NCBI GenBank assembly: GCA_963808545.1
Contig: CAWEGB010000011.1
Span: 186,001-250,000, forward strand
DNA from: JACVRW01 sp963808545
Lineage (GTDB): Bacteria > Actinomycetota > Thermoleophilia > Solirubrobacterales > Thermoleophilaceae
Direction of reading: 5' to 3'
Length of the DNA: 64,000 nt
Shown here: positions 17,557 through 24,032 of the stretch, piece by piece
Layout of the letters: the number at the start of each line of letters is the position of its first letter
Position numbering within the stretch: position 1 is the first letter of the stretch
Program-made: the position numbers and the translations under genes
The notes under the pieces: generated by a model
The model's database searches: none
What the model was told of the DNA's origin: nothing
What the model saw: only the letters and a program-made list of their open reading frames with translations

Positions 17557-18944
17557 GGCGACGGCGCCACCGCGTCGAGCTCCACCGGCCCCCCGCCGAG
17601 CGAGCGCAGCGACAGGCGATGACGCCCGTCACCGAGCCCGTCGGCCGACCAGAGCACGGTCCGGTACCCCGAGCGCCCGCGCGTGCGCAGCACCCGGCTC
17701 CGGCCGTCGACGGTCACCCGCAGGCGCCCTCCCTTGGGCAGCTTGCGGCCGACCAGCGCCACCTCCGTGCCCTCGAAGGAGAAGCGCGCGCTGGCGCCCG
17801 CATCTGCGGCCCGGATCACGGTCTTGCCCCAGGCCTGCGCGCGCCGGACGCGCTGCCAGTCGCCCTTCGAGAAGCGCCAGAGGCTGCGGTTGCGATCGTC
17901 GACCGGCACCGTCACCGGCTCGCTCACGACGGTCGTGTTGTTGAGCGCGCGGTCGGTGGCGGTGATCCGGAAGCGGTAGGTCGCGCCCACGTCCCCGCGG
18001 AAGTGGAGTCCGTTGGCCGGGGACTTGTCGAGCAGCGAGCGCCACGTCGTCTCCCCCGCCTCGGCCACCTCGACCGAGTAGTACCTGACCCCGCTTCCCG
18101 ACCGATCGTCGCCGGCCCACGAGATCAGCATGGTGCGTGAGCGACCGCGGGTGCTGGCCAGGCCGCCGCGCTGGCCGCCGGCGGCGCCCACGGCGATGAC
18201 CGGTCCGGTGTCGTCGGTCGAGCTGCAAGGATCGGCGCCCTCCGGATCGACGCACATCACGATCGTGTTAGAGCGGATCGTGTCGGGCTTCGAGGCCTTC
18301 AGGCGGTAGATGCCCTTCCGGGCGAAGCTGAGCGTGGCGATCCCATTGGCGTTGGTCGTGGCTCCGCCCACGGTCGCGCCGGCCTGTGGGGCCTTGGTCT
18401 GGCCGTCGGTGACGCGCACGTTCACCGGGCTGCCCACGATGGCGGTATTGGCGCCCTCGAGCCTCAGCGGGACGGACACCGAAAAGGGGATTCCGGCCCA
18501 CAGGACGTCCTGGCCGGCGAGGACGCGCTTCTGGCAGCCGCCGAGGTCGGAGAAGGCCTGGTTGACCCACAGGGACCAATACGCCGTATTCGGATCGATC
18601 CGCTGGTCGGCCACGCGCTCGATGAAGAAGTCATCGATGCCGAAGTTGCCGTAGGCGCCGTCGATGGTGAAGCCGCCCGCCCGGGCGGCGTCGTCGAGCG
18701 CCGCGGTGGCGGTGGGACCGGCCGTCGGTTGTACGCCGCCGTTGGTCCCGTCGCAGGGATGGGTGCCGCCGGCGACGGTGGTCACGGCGTGACCGTCGGT
18801 GGTGACCGGACCGTCGAACACCGTCGCCGTCGGTCCTTCCACACGGAGGTTGACGGTTACAGGCAGGGCCAGTGCCGTCGAGGGCAAGACCAGCGAGAGC
18901 AGGACGAGCGCGCCTGGTAGAGCGCGCCGGGAGCAAAGAGACAT
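17553..18944 (-). CDS. secreted multidomain DUF4430 protein, first gene of B12 operon
   Basis: The 463-residue secreted protein has a signal peptide (residues 1-27). A DUF4430-like domain (about 30-150) contains YWSLWVNQAFSDLGGCQKRV, then an Ig-like carrier domain (PQAGATVGGATTNANGIATL), a fibronectin III-like domain (YYSVEVAEAGETTWRSL) and a C-terminal beta-rich domain. The ATG at 18944 has an AAAGGG site and follows the cobalamin riboswitch directly. It heads an operon of six genes joined by 4-bp overlaps. I infer an outside cobalamin-binding or docking protein. Confidence 0.72.
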   Translation of the reverse strand: MSLCSRRALPGALVLLSLVLPSTALALPVTVNLRVEGPTATVFDGPVTTDGHAVTTVAGGTHPCDGTNGGVQPTAGPTATAALDDAARAGGFTIDGAYGNFGIDDFFIERVADQRIDPNTAYWSLWVNQAFSDLGGCQKRVLAGQDVLWAGIPFSVSVPLRLEGANTAIVGSPVNVRVTDGQTKAPQAGATVGGATTNANGIATLSFARKGIYRLKASKPDTIRSNTIVMCVDPEGADPCSSTDDTGPVIAVGAAGGQRGGLASTRGRSRTMLISWAGDDRSGSGVRYYSVEVAEAGETTWRSLLDKSPANGLHFRGDVGATYRFRITATDRALNNTTVVSEPVTVPVDDRNRSLWRFSKGDWQRVRRAQAWGKTVIRAADAGASARFSFEGTEVALVGRKLPKGGRLRVTVDGRSRVLRTRGRSGYRTVLWSADGLGDGRHRLSLRSLGGGPVELDAVAPSP

Positions 18945-18986
18945 CGAGCCACCCTTTCCACGAGGGTCGTATGGGCTGCGGCCGGA

Positions 18987-19130
18987 GTGAGGTCTCCTGG
19001 CTCGGGGCTCCTCGTCGCGCCTTCCCGGGGGACCGTAGGCTCCCCAGTGGCTTCTTGCGACGCCTCAGCGCCCGTACACAGTGGCGGGACCGCGCCGGAT
19101 TCTCACCGGACTTCCCTCGACCACCGGCCG
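18987..19130 (-). promoter_or_regulatory. cobalamin (B12) riboswitch
   Basis: Reading the minus strand from 19130, the conserved core appears in order: GAGGGAAGTCCGGTGAGAAT, TCCGGCGCGGTCCCGCCACT (the B12 box) near 19081-19100, a variable stem loop, and the closing AGCCAGGAGACC at 18991-19002. These are the defining blocks of the AdoCbl riboswitch. It lies between its promoter and the first DUF4430 gene, so binding of cobalamin should shut off expression of the uptake operon. Whether control is by terminator or by hiding the AAAGGG site is not clear; no U-run terminator is visible, which favours translation control. Confidence 0.95.
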
Positions 19131-19142
19131 ATGAACGGGGAC

Positions 19143-19148
19143 ATCCTA
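19143..19148 (-). promoter_or_regulatory. -10 element upstream of the B12 riboswitch
   Basis: TAGGAT on the minus strand lies about 13 nt before the riboswitch 5' end, matching the TANNNT boxes seen elsewhere in the window. No clear -35 is seen. Confidence 0.5.
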
Positions 19149-19223
19149 CCCTCGTGGGCAATCCCGCCGCCCACGGCGGCGCGCGCACGCGTGGGCAACC
19201 CCGCTAGAATCGCCCGCCGGCAC

Positions 19224-19296
19224 GCCGCCATCGTCTAGGGGACTAGGACGCCGCCCTCTCACGGCGGAAACCGGGGTTCGAATCCCCGTGGCGGTA
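19224..19296 (+). tRNA. tRNA-Glu (CTC)
   Basis: The sequence folds as a 73-nt cloverleaf with anticodon CTC (19258-19260) in a CCGCC/GGCGG stem, a GTTCGAATC T-loop and discriminator A. The acceptor closes with a G-U pair. CCA is not encoded. Confidence 0.96.
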
Positions 19297-19373
19297 CTCC
19301 AGTAACGACCGCTTCACCACCTCTTCACCGGGCCGTTACAGCGACAACGCCGCGCCGCAGAACACTCGTGGCC

Positions 19374-19544
19374 ATGGACCTCGTGGCTCGGTTCCTGTTC
19401 ATGGGCGCGGTCACCTGCTACCTCCTCGGACGCATTCTCACCGGGGAGGCCAGCCCCGGCGAGGTGGTCGTCTACGGCGCGACCGCGGCCGTGGGCCTGG
19501 AGTTTCTGATGGCTTCCTGGCGCGACCTCTGGGTTCGGAGTTAG
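19374..19544 (+). CDS. small membrane protein (56 aa)
   Basis: An ATG at 19374 opens a 56-residue frame ending at TAG 19542-19544. It begins MDLVARFLFMGAVTCYLLGR, a membrane helix, and has a second hydrophobic stretch VVVYGATAAVGLEFLM. Codon use is typical of the window. It lies alone between tRNA-Glu and the hydroxylase. No function can be given. Confidence 0.4.
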   Translation: MDLVARFLFMGAVTCYLLGRILTGEASPGEVVVYGATAAVGLEFLMASWRDLWVRS

Positions 19545-19597
19545 GCAACCCGAAGTCGAGGCTTCCACCCCACCGGATGGTGCGCTAGATTCGGGTT

Positions 19598-20221
19598 GTG
19601 AGCGCCCGGCGGACAGAAGCTCTCAAGGCCTCTCCCCGTATGTTCGAGTCGGACCTGCTGGACCGGCTCTCGCGCGTTCACCCGATGATCCCGGTGGCCA
19701 TCTTCGTGCCCGTCATCGTCGTCCTCTTCGTGGTCGGCGCGCGCGGCGAGCCGACCACCGTGCAGGTCGCGGGACTGATGCTTGCCGGCTACGTGTTCTG
19801 GACGCTCACCGAGTACTGGATGCACCGGCTCGTGTTCCACTTCGAGCCCGAGGAGGGCCTCGGGGCGCGCCTGCACTGGATCATCCACGGCGTCCATCAC
19901 GACCATCCCAACGATCCTCTCCGGCTGGTGATGCCCCCGTCGGTGAGCGTGCCCCTGGCGCTGGCGTTCTACGGGCTGTTCGTGCTCGTCCTCGGCACGC
20001 CGTGGGCGAACATCTTCGCCGCCGGCTTTCTCTCCGGCTATCTGGCCTACGACATGACCCACTACCACGTGCACCACCACCGTCCTCGCACCCGCGTCGG
20101 CAAGCTGGTGCGAGAGCTGCACATGCGTCACCACTTCCAAGACGACACGCGCGGCTTCGGAGTGAGCGCACCGGTGTGGGACTACGTCTTCGGCACGCCG
20201 CAGCGCCGCGGCGGCGACTGA
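19598..20221 (+). CDS. fatty acid hydroxylase / sterol desaturase family protein
   Basis: A 207-residue integral membrane di-iron oxygenase. It has the family His series: HRLVFH, HGVHHDH, HYHVHHH and HMRHHF, spaced among four hydrophobic segments. This pattern is closest to fatty acid 2-hydroxylase (FA2H/Scs7 type), which hydroxylates acyl chains using O2. A GTG at 19598 is the start, 6 nt after a TAGATT box and without a Shine-Dalgarno. The exact lipid substrate is unknown. It is monocistronic and followed by a decayed endonuclease gene. Confidence 0.85.
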   Translation: MSARRTEALKASPRMFESDLLDRLSRVHPMIPVAIFVPVIVVLFVVGARGEPTTVQVAGLMLAGYVFWTLTEYWMHRLVFHFEPEEGLGARLHWIIHGVHHDHPNDPLRLVMPPSVSVPLALAFYGLFVLVLGTPWANIFAAGFLSGYLAYDMTHYHVHHHRPRTRVGKLVRELHMRHHFQDDTRGFGVSAPVWDYVFGTPQRRGGD

Positions 20222-20259
20222 CGGCTTGGCAGCTGCCGCAAGTAATCTGTCCCGCGGAC

Positions 20260-21054
20260 ATGCGAACATGTGTTCGTCATGTATCCGCCCGAGATTCGCG
20301 AAACCGCGCTGGCCTTAGTGGCGGAAGGCCGAAACGACTGCGAGATTGCGCGTCTGACCGGCGTGCCCGAGATCGACCGTCCGCGACTGGCGGTCGCCGC
20401 GCTACGTTCGCACCCACGGACTAGCGGCATTGTCCACGCTGCTGGCAAGCGGCAAAGCCGACCTGGTTCAGCGAGTCCGACTACTCAGAGCTGCTTGGTC
20501 TGTACCTCGGGGACGGCACATCGTGGTCGCAATGAGTCGCACATCACCGTCTGCGCCTGTTCATGGATTCCGCCTACCCGAACAGGTCAACGAGGACGTC
20601 CGGCTGCTCATGAGCCGCTGCTTTGCCGGCAACTCGGTCGGGCGTGTCCCGGTCAAGCGAAAGGCAGCGACGACGATCCTCAGCGTGTACTCGCGGCATC
20701 TGCCGTGCCTGTTCCCTCAGCACGGGCCGGGCAAGAAGCACGAGCGGCGGATCGTCCTCGAGGAATGGCAAGCCAGGCTGCGTGGAGATCCGTCCCGATG
20801 AACTTCATCCGCGGGCTGCGTGCAGGTCGGACGGTCGCTACTTCGTCAACCGCACCGGGCCGTACCGCTATCCCTCCTACGAATTCTCGAATTACTCGAG
20901 TGGACATCGCAGATCTGTTCGCACAGGGCGTGCGACCAACTGAGGATCCGGTACCGGCGCACCAGGAATGGGCGAACCGGAAGGATCAAGTATCCGTGTG
21001 AACCGGCGTGAGAGCGTAGAGGTGCTGCTTCGAACTGTGGGCATCAAGTCCTAG
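20260..21054 (+). pseudogene. decayed HTH-LAGLIDADG endonuclease-like gene
   Basis: This stretch is homologous end to end with the intact gene at 53180-53965 but is broken by frameshifts and stops. In order it shows an N-terminal MRTCVR, a shift by one base, an HTH (EIRETALALVAEGRNDCEIA), the first LAGLIDADG motif SELLGLYLGDG followed by a stop, LFPQHGPGKKHERRI (intact copy: FPQHGPGLKHLRPI), a second SDG motif with FVNRTGPY, and a C-terminal VNRRESVEVL. About 795 nt remain, near the intact length, so the decay is recent. It lies 31 bp before tRNA-Leu(CAG). The function would have been a homing-type endonuclease; activity is lost. Confidence 0.7.
20263..20276. promoter_or_regulatory. LexA/SOS-box-like palindrome over the start codon
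   Basis: CGAAC-ATGT-GTTCG matches the Gram-positive LexA operator form CGAAC-N4-GTTCG. It overlaps the original start region of the decayed LAGLIDADG gene, and TCTGTCC lies 7 nt before the ATG at 20260. The same element recurs at 45500 and 53183. Confidence 0.55.
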
Positions 21055-21085
21055 GCGCACCTTGCCGCTAGGCTAATGCGCGCGA

Positions 21086-21169
21086 GCGGCTGTGGCGGAA
21101 CGGCAGACGCGCGAGCGTTCAGGTCGCCGTGGGGGCAACCCCGTGGAGGTTCGACTCCTCTCAGCCGCA
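21086..21169 (+). tRNA. tRNA-Leu (CAG) with a bulged base in the anticodon stem
   Basis: The 84-nt cloverleaf has a GCGGCTG/CAGCCGC acceptor, a long variable arm and anticodon CAG (21120-21122). The anticodon stem pairs perfectly (CGGCG with CGCCG) only if A21114 is bulged out or is an extra base. The other two leucine tRNAs here have no bulge. Its 3' end overlaps the stop of the antisense endonuclease/exonuclease gene by 9 nt. Confidence 0.85.
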
Positions 21170-21985
21170 TACTTCAGTCTCAACTGCGTGGGTCAGTCGG
21201 GGGTGCCGGGGGCCGGCCACAGCCAGCTCCGCCACCAGCGCCGAATGGTCCGACAGGCCCAGCTCCCGGCGCCAGTCGTGCCGGTAGTCGCAGGCCAGCA
21301 CTCCGACCTCGGCCGACACGATCAGGTGGTCGAGGCGGTAGCCGCCGCCGCGCGGCCACTCCCAGCTCGCTGACCTTTCGCCGAAGCCGTTGCGCTCGCG
21401 AAATGCGTCGCGGAAGCCGAACGTCTCCAGGCCGCGGACCAGGGCCGTCTCCGCGGCGTCCCAGCGCTCGCCCCGCTCGCGGCGCAGCACGCCGCGATTG
21501 CTGCGGGCGAAGGTCCAGACGCTGCCGTCGGGATGCTCGCGGCGAGGGGTGTTGAGGTCGCCGCACACGAGTCGCGGCCCTTCGCCGCCGGCGAGGTGGC
21601 GGTAGACCGCCTCGTGAGTGCGCACCTTGGCCAGGTCGGGCTTGGTGCTGACCGGCGAGTGGACGTTGACCACCTCCACGCCGTCGCCCGTGCGCACGGC
21701 GAGCACCCGCTCCGGCCAGGGCACGCCCTCGACGGCAATCGGCTCGAAGGACGCCGGGCGGGCCGCGGTCAGCACGGCGAGCGGCCGGCTCGACTCGCGC
21801 GCCCGCGGCAGGTCGGTCATCCGCACCCCGAGCCCGGCGCCCGCGAGCAGCTCGACCCAGGGCAGAGCGCTTGCGGAAGTGACCTCCTGCAGGCACACGA
21901 CATCCGGCTCGAGACCGAGCACGAGCTCGGCCTGCTCGGCCACCCGGCGAGCCCGGCCGGCCACGTTCCAGCTCACGAGCAGCAC
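21161..21985 (-). CDS. endonuclease/exonuclease/phosphatase family protein
   Basis: A 274-residue EEP-fold hydrolase. LLVSWNVAG holds the N-terminal Asn, CLQEVT the metal-binding Glu, VCGDLNTPR the Asp-Asn pair, YRLDHLIVS and LSDHSALVAELAV the catalytic Asp/His. This series is that of exonuclease III/DNase I-type enzymes; substrate could be nucleic acid, phospholipid or phosphoinositide. The start is GTG 21985, 8 nt after TAGGAC and without a Shine-Dalgarno. The C-terminus reads antisense into the 3' end of tRNA-Leu. It is divergent from sodA. Confidence 0.85.
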   Translation of the reverse strand: MLLVSWNVAGRARRVAEQAELVLGLEPDVVCLQEVTSASALPWVELLAGAGLGVRMTDLPRARESSRPLAVLTAARPASFEPIAVEGVPWPERVLAVRTGDGVEVVNVHSPVSTKPDLAKVRTHEAVYRHLAGGEGPRLVCGDLNTPRREHPDGSVWTFARSNRGVLRRERGERWDAAETALVRGLETFGFRDAFRERNGFGERSASWEWPRGGGYRLDHLIVSAEVGVLACDYRHDWRRELGLSDHSALVAELAVAGPRHPRLTHAVETEVCG

Positions 21986-22029
21986 CGCATAGAGTCCTAC
22001 CCGAGCATCCCCCCCTCGAAAGGAGAGAC

Positions 22030-22635
22030 ATGCCGTACGAGGTACCTGCTCTTCCCTATGACTACGCCGCGCTCGAGCCTCATATCGACGAGGCCACCAT
22101 GCGCGTGCACCACGACAAGCACCACCAGGCCTACGTGGACAAGGTCAACGCCGCCCTGGAGGGCACCGACTGGGCCGACCGCCCGATCGAGGAGGTCATC
22201 GCCAACCTCTCGGACATCCCCGAGGACAAGCGCACCGCGGTGCGCAACAACGGCGGCGGCCACCTCAACCACAATCTGTTCTGGGAGTCGATGTCGCCGG
22301 ACGGCGGCGGCGAGCCCGACGGTGACGTGGCGGCGGGAATCGAGTCCGCCTTCGGCTCGTTCGACGACTTCAAGTCGAAGATGAAGGAGGCCGGCGTCGG
22401 CCAGTTCGGCTCCGGCTGGGCCTGGCTCGTTCACGACGGCTCGGGCCTGGTGGTGGTCTCGACCGCCAATCAGGACAACCCGATCACCGACGGTCACACG
22501 CCGCTGCTCGGCGTGGACGTCTGGGAGCACGCCTATTACCTGAAGTACCAGAACAAGCGCCCGGACTACATCGACGCCTGGTGGAACACCGTGAACTGGG
22601 CGAAGGTCGCCGAGCGCCACAGCGCCGCCGGCTGA
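22030..22635 (+). CDS. sodA: superoxide dismutase (Fe/Mn)
   Basis: The 201-residue enzyme converts superoxide to oxygen and hydrogen peroxide. The sequence starts PYEVPALPYDYAALEPHID and shows the first metal His in MRVHHDKHHQAYV, the second in GGGHLNHNLFWESM, and Asp/His in LGVDVWEHAYYLKYQNKRPDY. GQFGSGWAWLV lies between. Fe versus Mn cannot be settled by eye. A GAAAGGAGAG site precedes the ATG, so this gene has a leader, unlike many neighbours. A strong hairpin follows the stop. Confidence 0.95.
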   Translation: MPYEVPALPYDYAALEPHIDEATMRVHHDKHHQAYVDKVNAALEGTDWADRPIEEVIANLSDIPEDKRTAVRNNGGGHLNHNLFWESMSPDGGGEPDGDVAAGIESAFGSFDDFKSKMKEAGVGQFGSGWAWLVHDGSGLVVVSTANQDNPITDGHTPLLGVDVWEHAYYLKYQNKRPDYIDAWWNTVNWAKVAERHSAAG

Positions 22636-22649
22636 ACATCCTCGGCAGA

Positions 22650-22686
22650 CGCCCCGAGTGCCCGCGCGAACGCGGGCGCCGGGGCG
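22650..22686. terminator. hairpin between convergent sodA and haloalkane dehalogenase genes
   Basis: CGCCCC pairs with GGGGCG and GCCCGCG with CGCGGGC around a CGAA tetraloop, with one bulge between. There is no U-run, so it may act as a two-way factor-independent stop only weakly or as an mRNA end stabiliser. Confidence 0.65.
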
Positions 22687-22687
22687 G

Positions 22688-23566
22688 TCAGCCGTTCATG
22701 AAGCGGACGATCTCCTCGGCGATGCGCTCGCCGCGGTCCTCCTGCAGGAAGTGCGCCGCCCCCTCGATCGGCACCTGCTCTCCGGCGCCCGGGATCAGGT
22801 CGCAGAACCACTGGCCGGAGCGTGGGTAGGGGAACACGGGATCTGAGTCCGAGAACGCGACCAGCGCGGGCTTGTCCCAGCGCGAGAGCTCGTCGGCCAC
22901 CTCGCGCATCGCCTCGGCCCCGGGCGCACCGGGCTCGGTGGGCACGAGCAGCGGGAACTGGGCGGCGCCCGCCTTGGAGGCGACGTCGGGAAACGGCGCC
23001 TCGTACGCAGCGACGATGTCGTCGGGCAGCTCGGTCGTCGTTGCGCTCTGGATCACGAAGCCCACGGGCAGATCGGGGTTGCGCTCAGCGAAGTTCCGCC
23101 AGTTGATGAAGCCCTTGGAGACACGGCCGGTGAACAGCCCGGTGTTGAGGATCACGAGCCGCCCCACGCGCTCGGCGTTCTCCACCGCCCAGCGCAGGCC
23201 GATCGGGCCGCCCCAGTCCTGAACGACCACGCACGCGTCACGAAGGTCAAGGGAAGCCAGCACGGCCGACACGTGCTCCACGTGCCGGTCGTAGGAGTAC
23301 CAGCCGCGGTCGGTGGGCTTGTCCGAGCGCCCGAAGCCCGGGAGATCCGGGCAGATGACGCGGTGGCCCGCCTCGGTCAGGCCGGGCAGCATCCTCCGGT
23401 ACAGGTAGGCCCAGCTCGGCTCGCCGTGAAAGCAGACGACCGGCGTGCCCGATCCCTCGTCCAGGTAGTGCAGGCGCAGCCCGCCGGCGTCGTGCCAGTG
23501 CGGCTCGAACCCGTAGCCGGGCAGGTTCTCGAAACGCTCGTCGGGAGTGCGGTGGAGATCGGCCAT
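22688..23566 (-). CDS. haloalkane dehalogenase-like alpha/beta hydrolase
   Basis: The 292-residue alpha/beta hydrolase has the haloalkane dehalogenase pattern: HGEPSWAYLYRRML with the oxyanion and halide-binding Trp, VVVQDWGGPIGLRWA with Asp nucleophile followed by Trp, and GAAHFLQED carrying the catalytic His. The cap region includes TELPDDIVAAYEAPFPD. It should hydrolyse C-halogen bonds in the cytoplasm, though halide-site residues need modelling. The ATG follows TAGGGT by 6 nt without a Shine-Dalgarno. It diverges from the Fur-family gene. Confidence 0.85.
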   Translation of the reverse strand: MADLHRTPDERFENLPGYGFEPHWHDAGGLRLHYLDEGSGTPVVCFHGEPSWAYLYRRMLPGLTEAGHRVICPDLPGFGRSDKPTDRGWYSYDRHVEHVSAVLASLDLRDACVVVQDWGGPIGLRWAVENAERVGRLVILNTGLFTGRVSKGFINWRNFAERNPDLPVGFVIQSATTTELPDDIVAAYEAPFPDVASKAGAAQFPLLVPTEPGAPGAEAMREVADELSRWDKPALVAFSDSDPVFPYPRSGQWFCDLIPGAGEQVPIEGAAHFLQEDRGERIAEEIVRFMNG

Positions 23567-23572
23567 GGCGGG

Positions 23573-23582
23573 ACCCTATCCT
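23573..23582. promoter_or_regulatory. overlapping divergent -10 boxes
   Basis: TAGGGT (minus strand, 23573-23578) serves the dehalogenase gene 6 nt away and TATCCT (plus strand, 23577-23582) the Fur-family gene 11 nt away. The two boxes share two bases, so firing is probably mutually exclusive. Confidence 0.5.
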
Positions 23583-23593
23583 TGCCCAACGGC

Positions 23594-24028
23594 ATGACCG
23601 AATGGGTGGGACACGCGCACGAGAGCCTGGAGAGCGGCGGCTACCGCGTGAGCGCGCCGCGGGCGGCGGTGGTGGCCACGCTCGACGAGCTGGGCTGCAG
23701 CGTCACCGCCCAGGAGATCGCCGACCGGCTGCGCGACCGCGGCGAGGGCGTGGGCGTGGCCAGCATCTACCGCGCGCTCCAATTGCTCGACGACATGAGC
23801 CTCGTGCGGCGCGTGGACGTGGGCGAAGCCGTGGCCCGCTACGAGCCGGTCCACCCGGGCGGCGAGCACCACCACCACCTCGTCTGCGACAGCTGCGGCG
23901 AGACCCGGGCGTTCGAGGATCCCGAGTTGGAGCAGGCCATCGAGCGGCTGGCCGGGCGCGTCGACTACGCGGTGGGTGAGCACGACGTGACGCTTCGGGG
24001 CACCTGCCCCGCCTGCACCTCCGCCTAG
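23594..24028 (+). CDS. Fur-family metal-responsive regulator
   Basis: A 144-residue Fur-family repressor: winged helix (SAPRAAVVATLDELGCSVTA, VASIYRALQLLDDMSLVRRV) followed by a dimerisation domain with GGEHHHHLVCDSCGETRAF and a C-terminal GTCPAC, giving two CxxC zinc sites. Which metal it senses (iron, zinc, manganese or peroxide) cannot be told. I start at ATG 23594, just after the divergent promoter, since upstream sequence belongs to the neighbouring gene. It may control itself and the divergent dehalogenase. The MMPL gene lies convergent, 4 bp from its stop. Confidence 0.88.
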   Translation: MTEWVGHAHESLESGGYRVSAPRAAVVATLDELGCSVTAQEIADRLRDRGEGVGVASIYRALQLLDDMSLVRRVDVGEAVARYEPVHPGGEHHHHLVCDSCGETRAFEDPELEQAIERLAGRVDYAVGEHDVTLRGTCPACTSA

Positions 24029-24032
24029 AAGC

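Noticed and set aside
22650..22686. Strong rho-independent terminator
   Set aside because: The hairpin is very good, but there is no T-run after it on either strand, so I list it only as a possible weak two-way stop.
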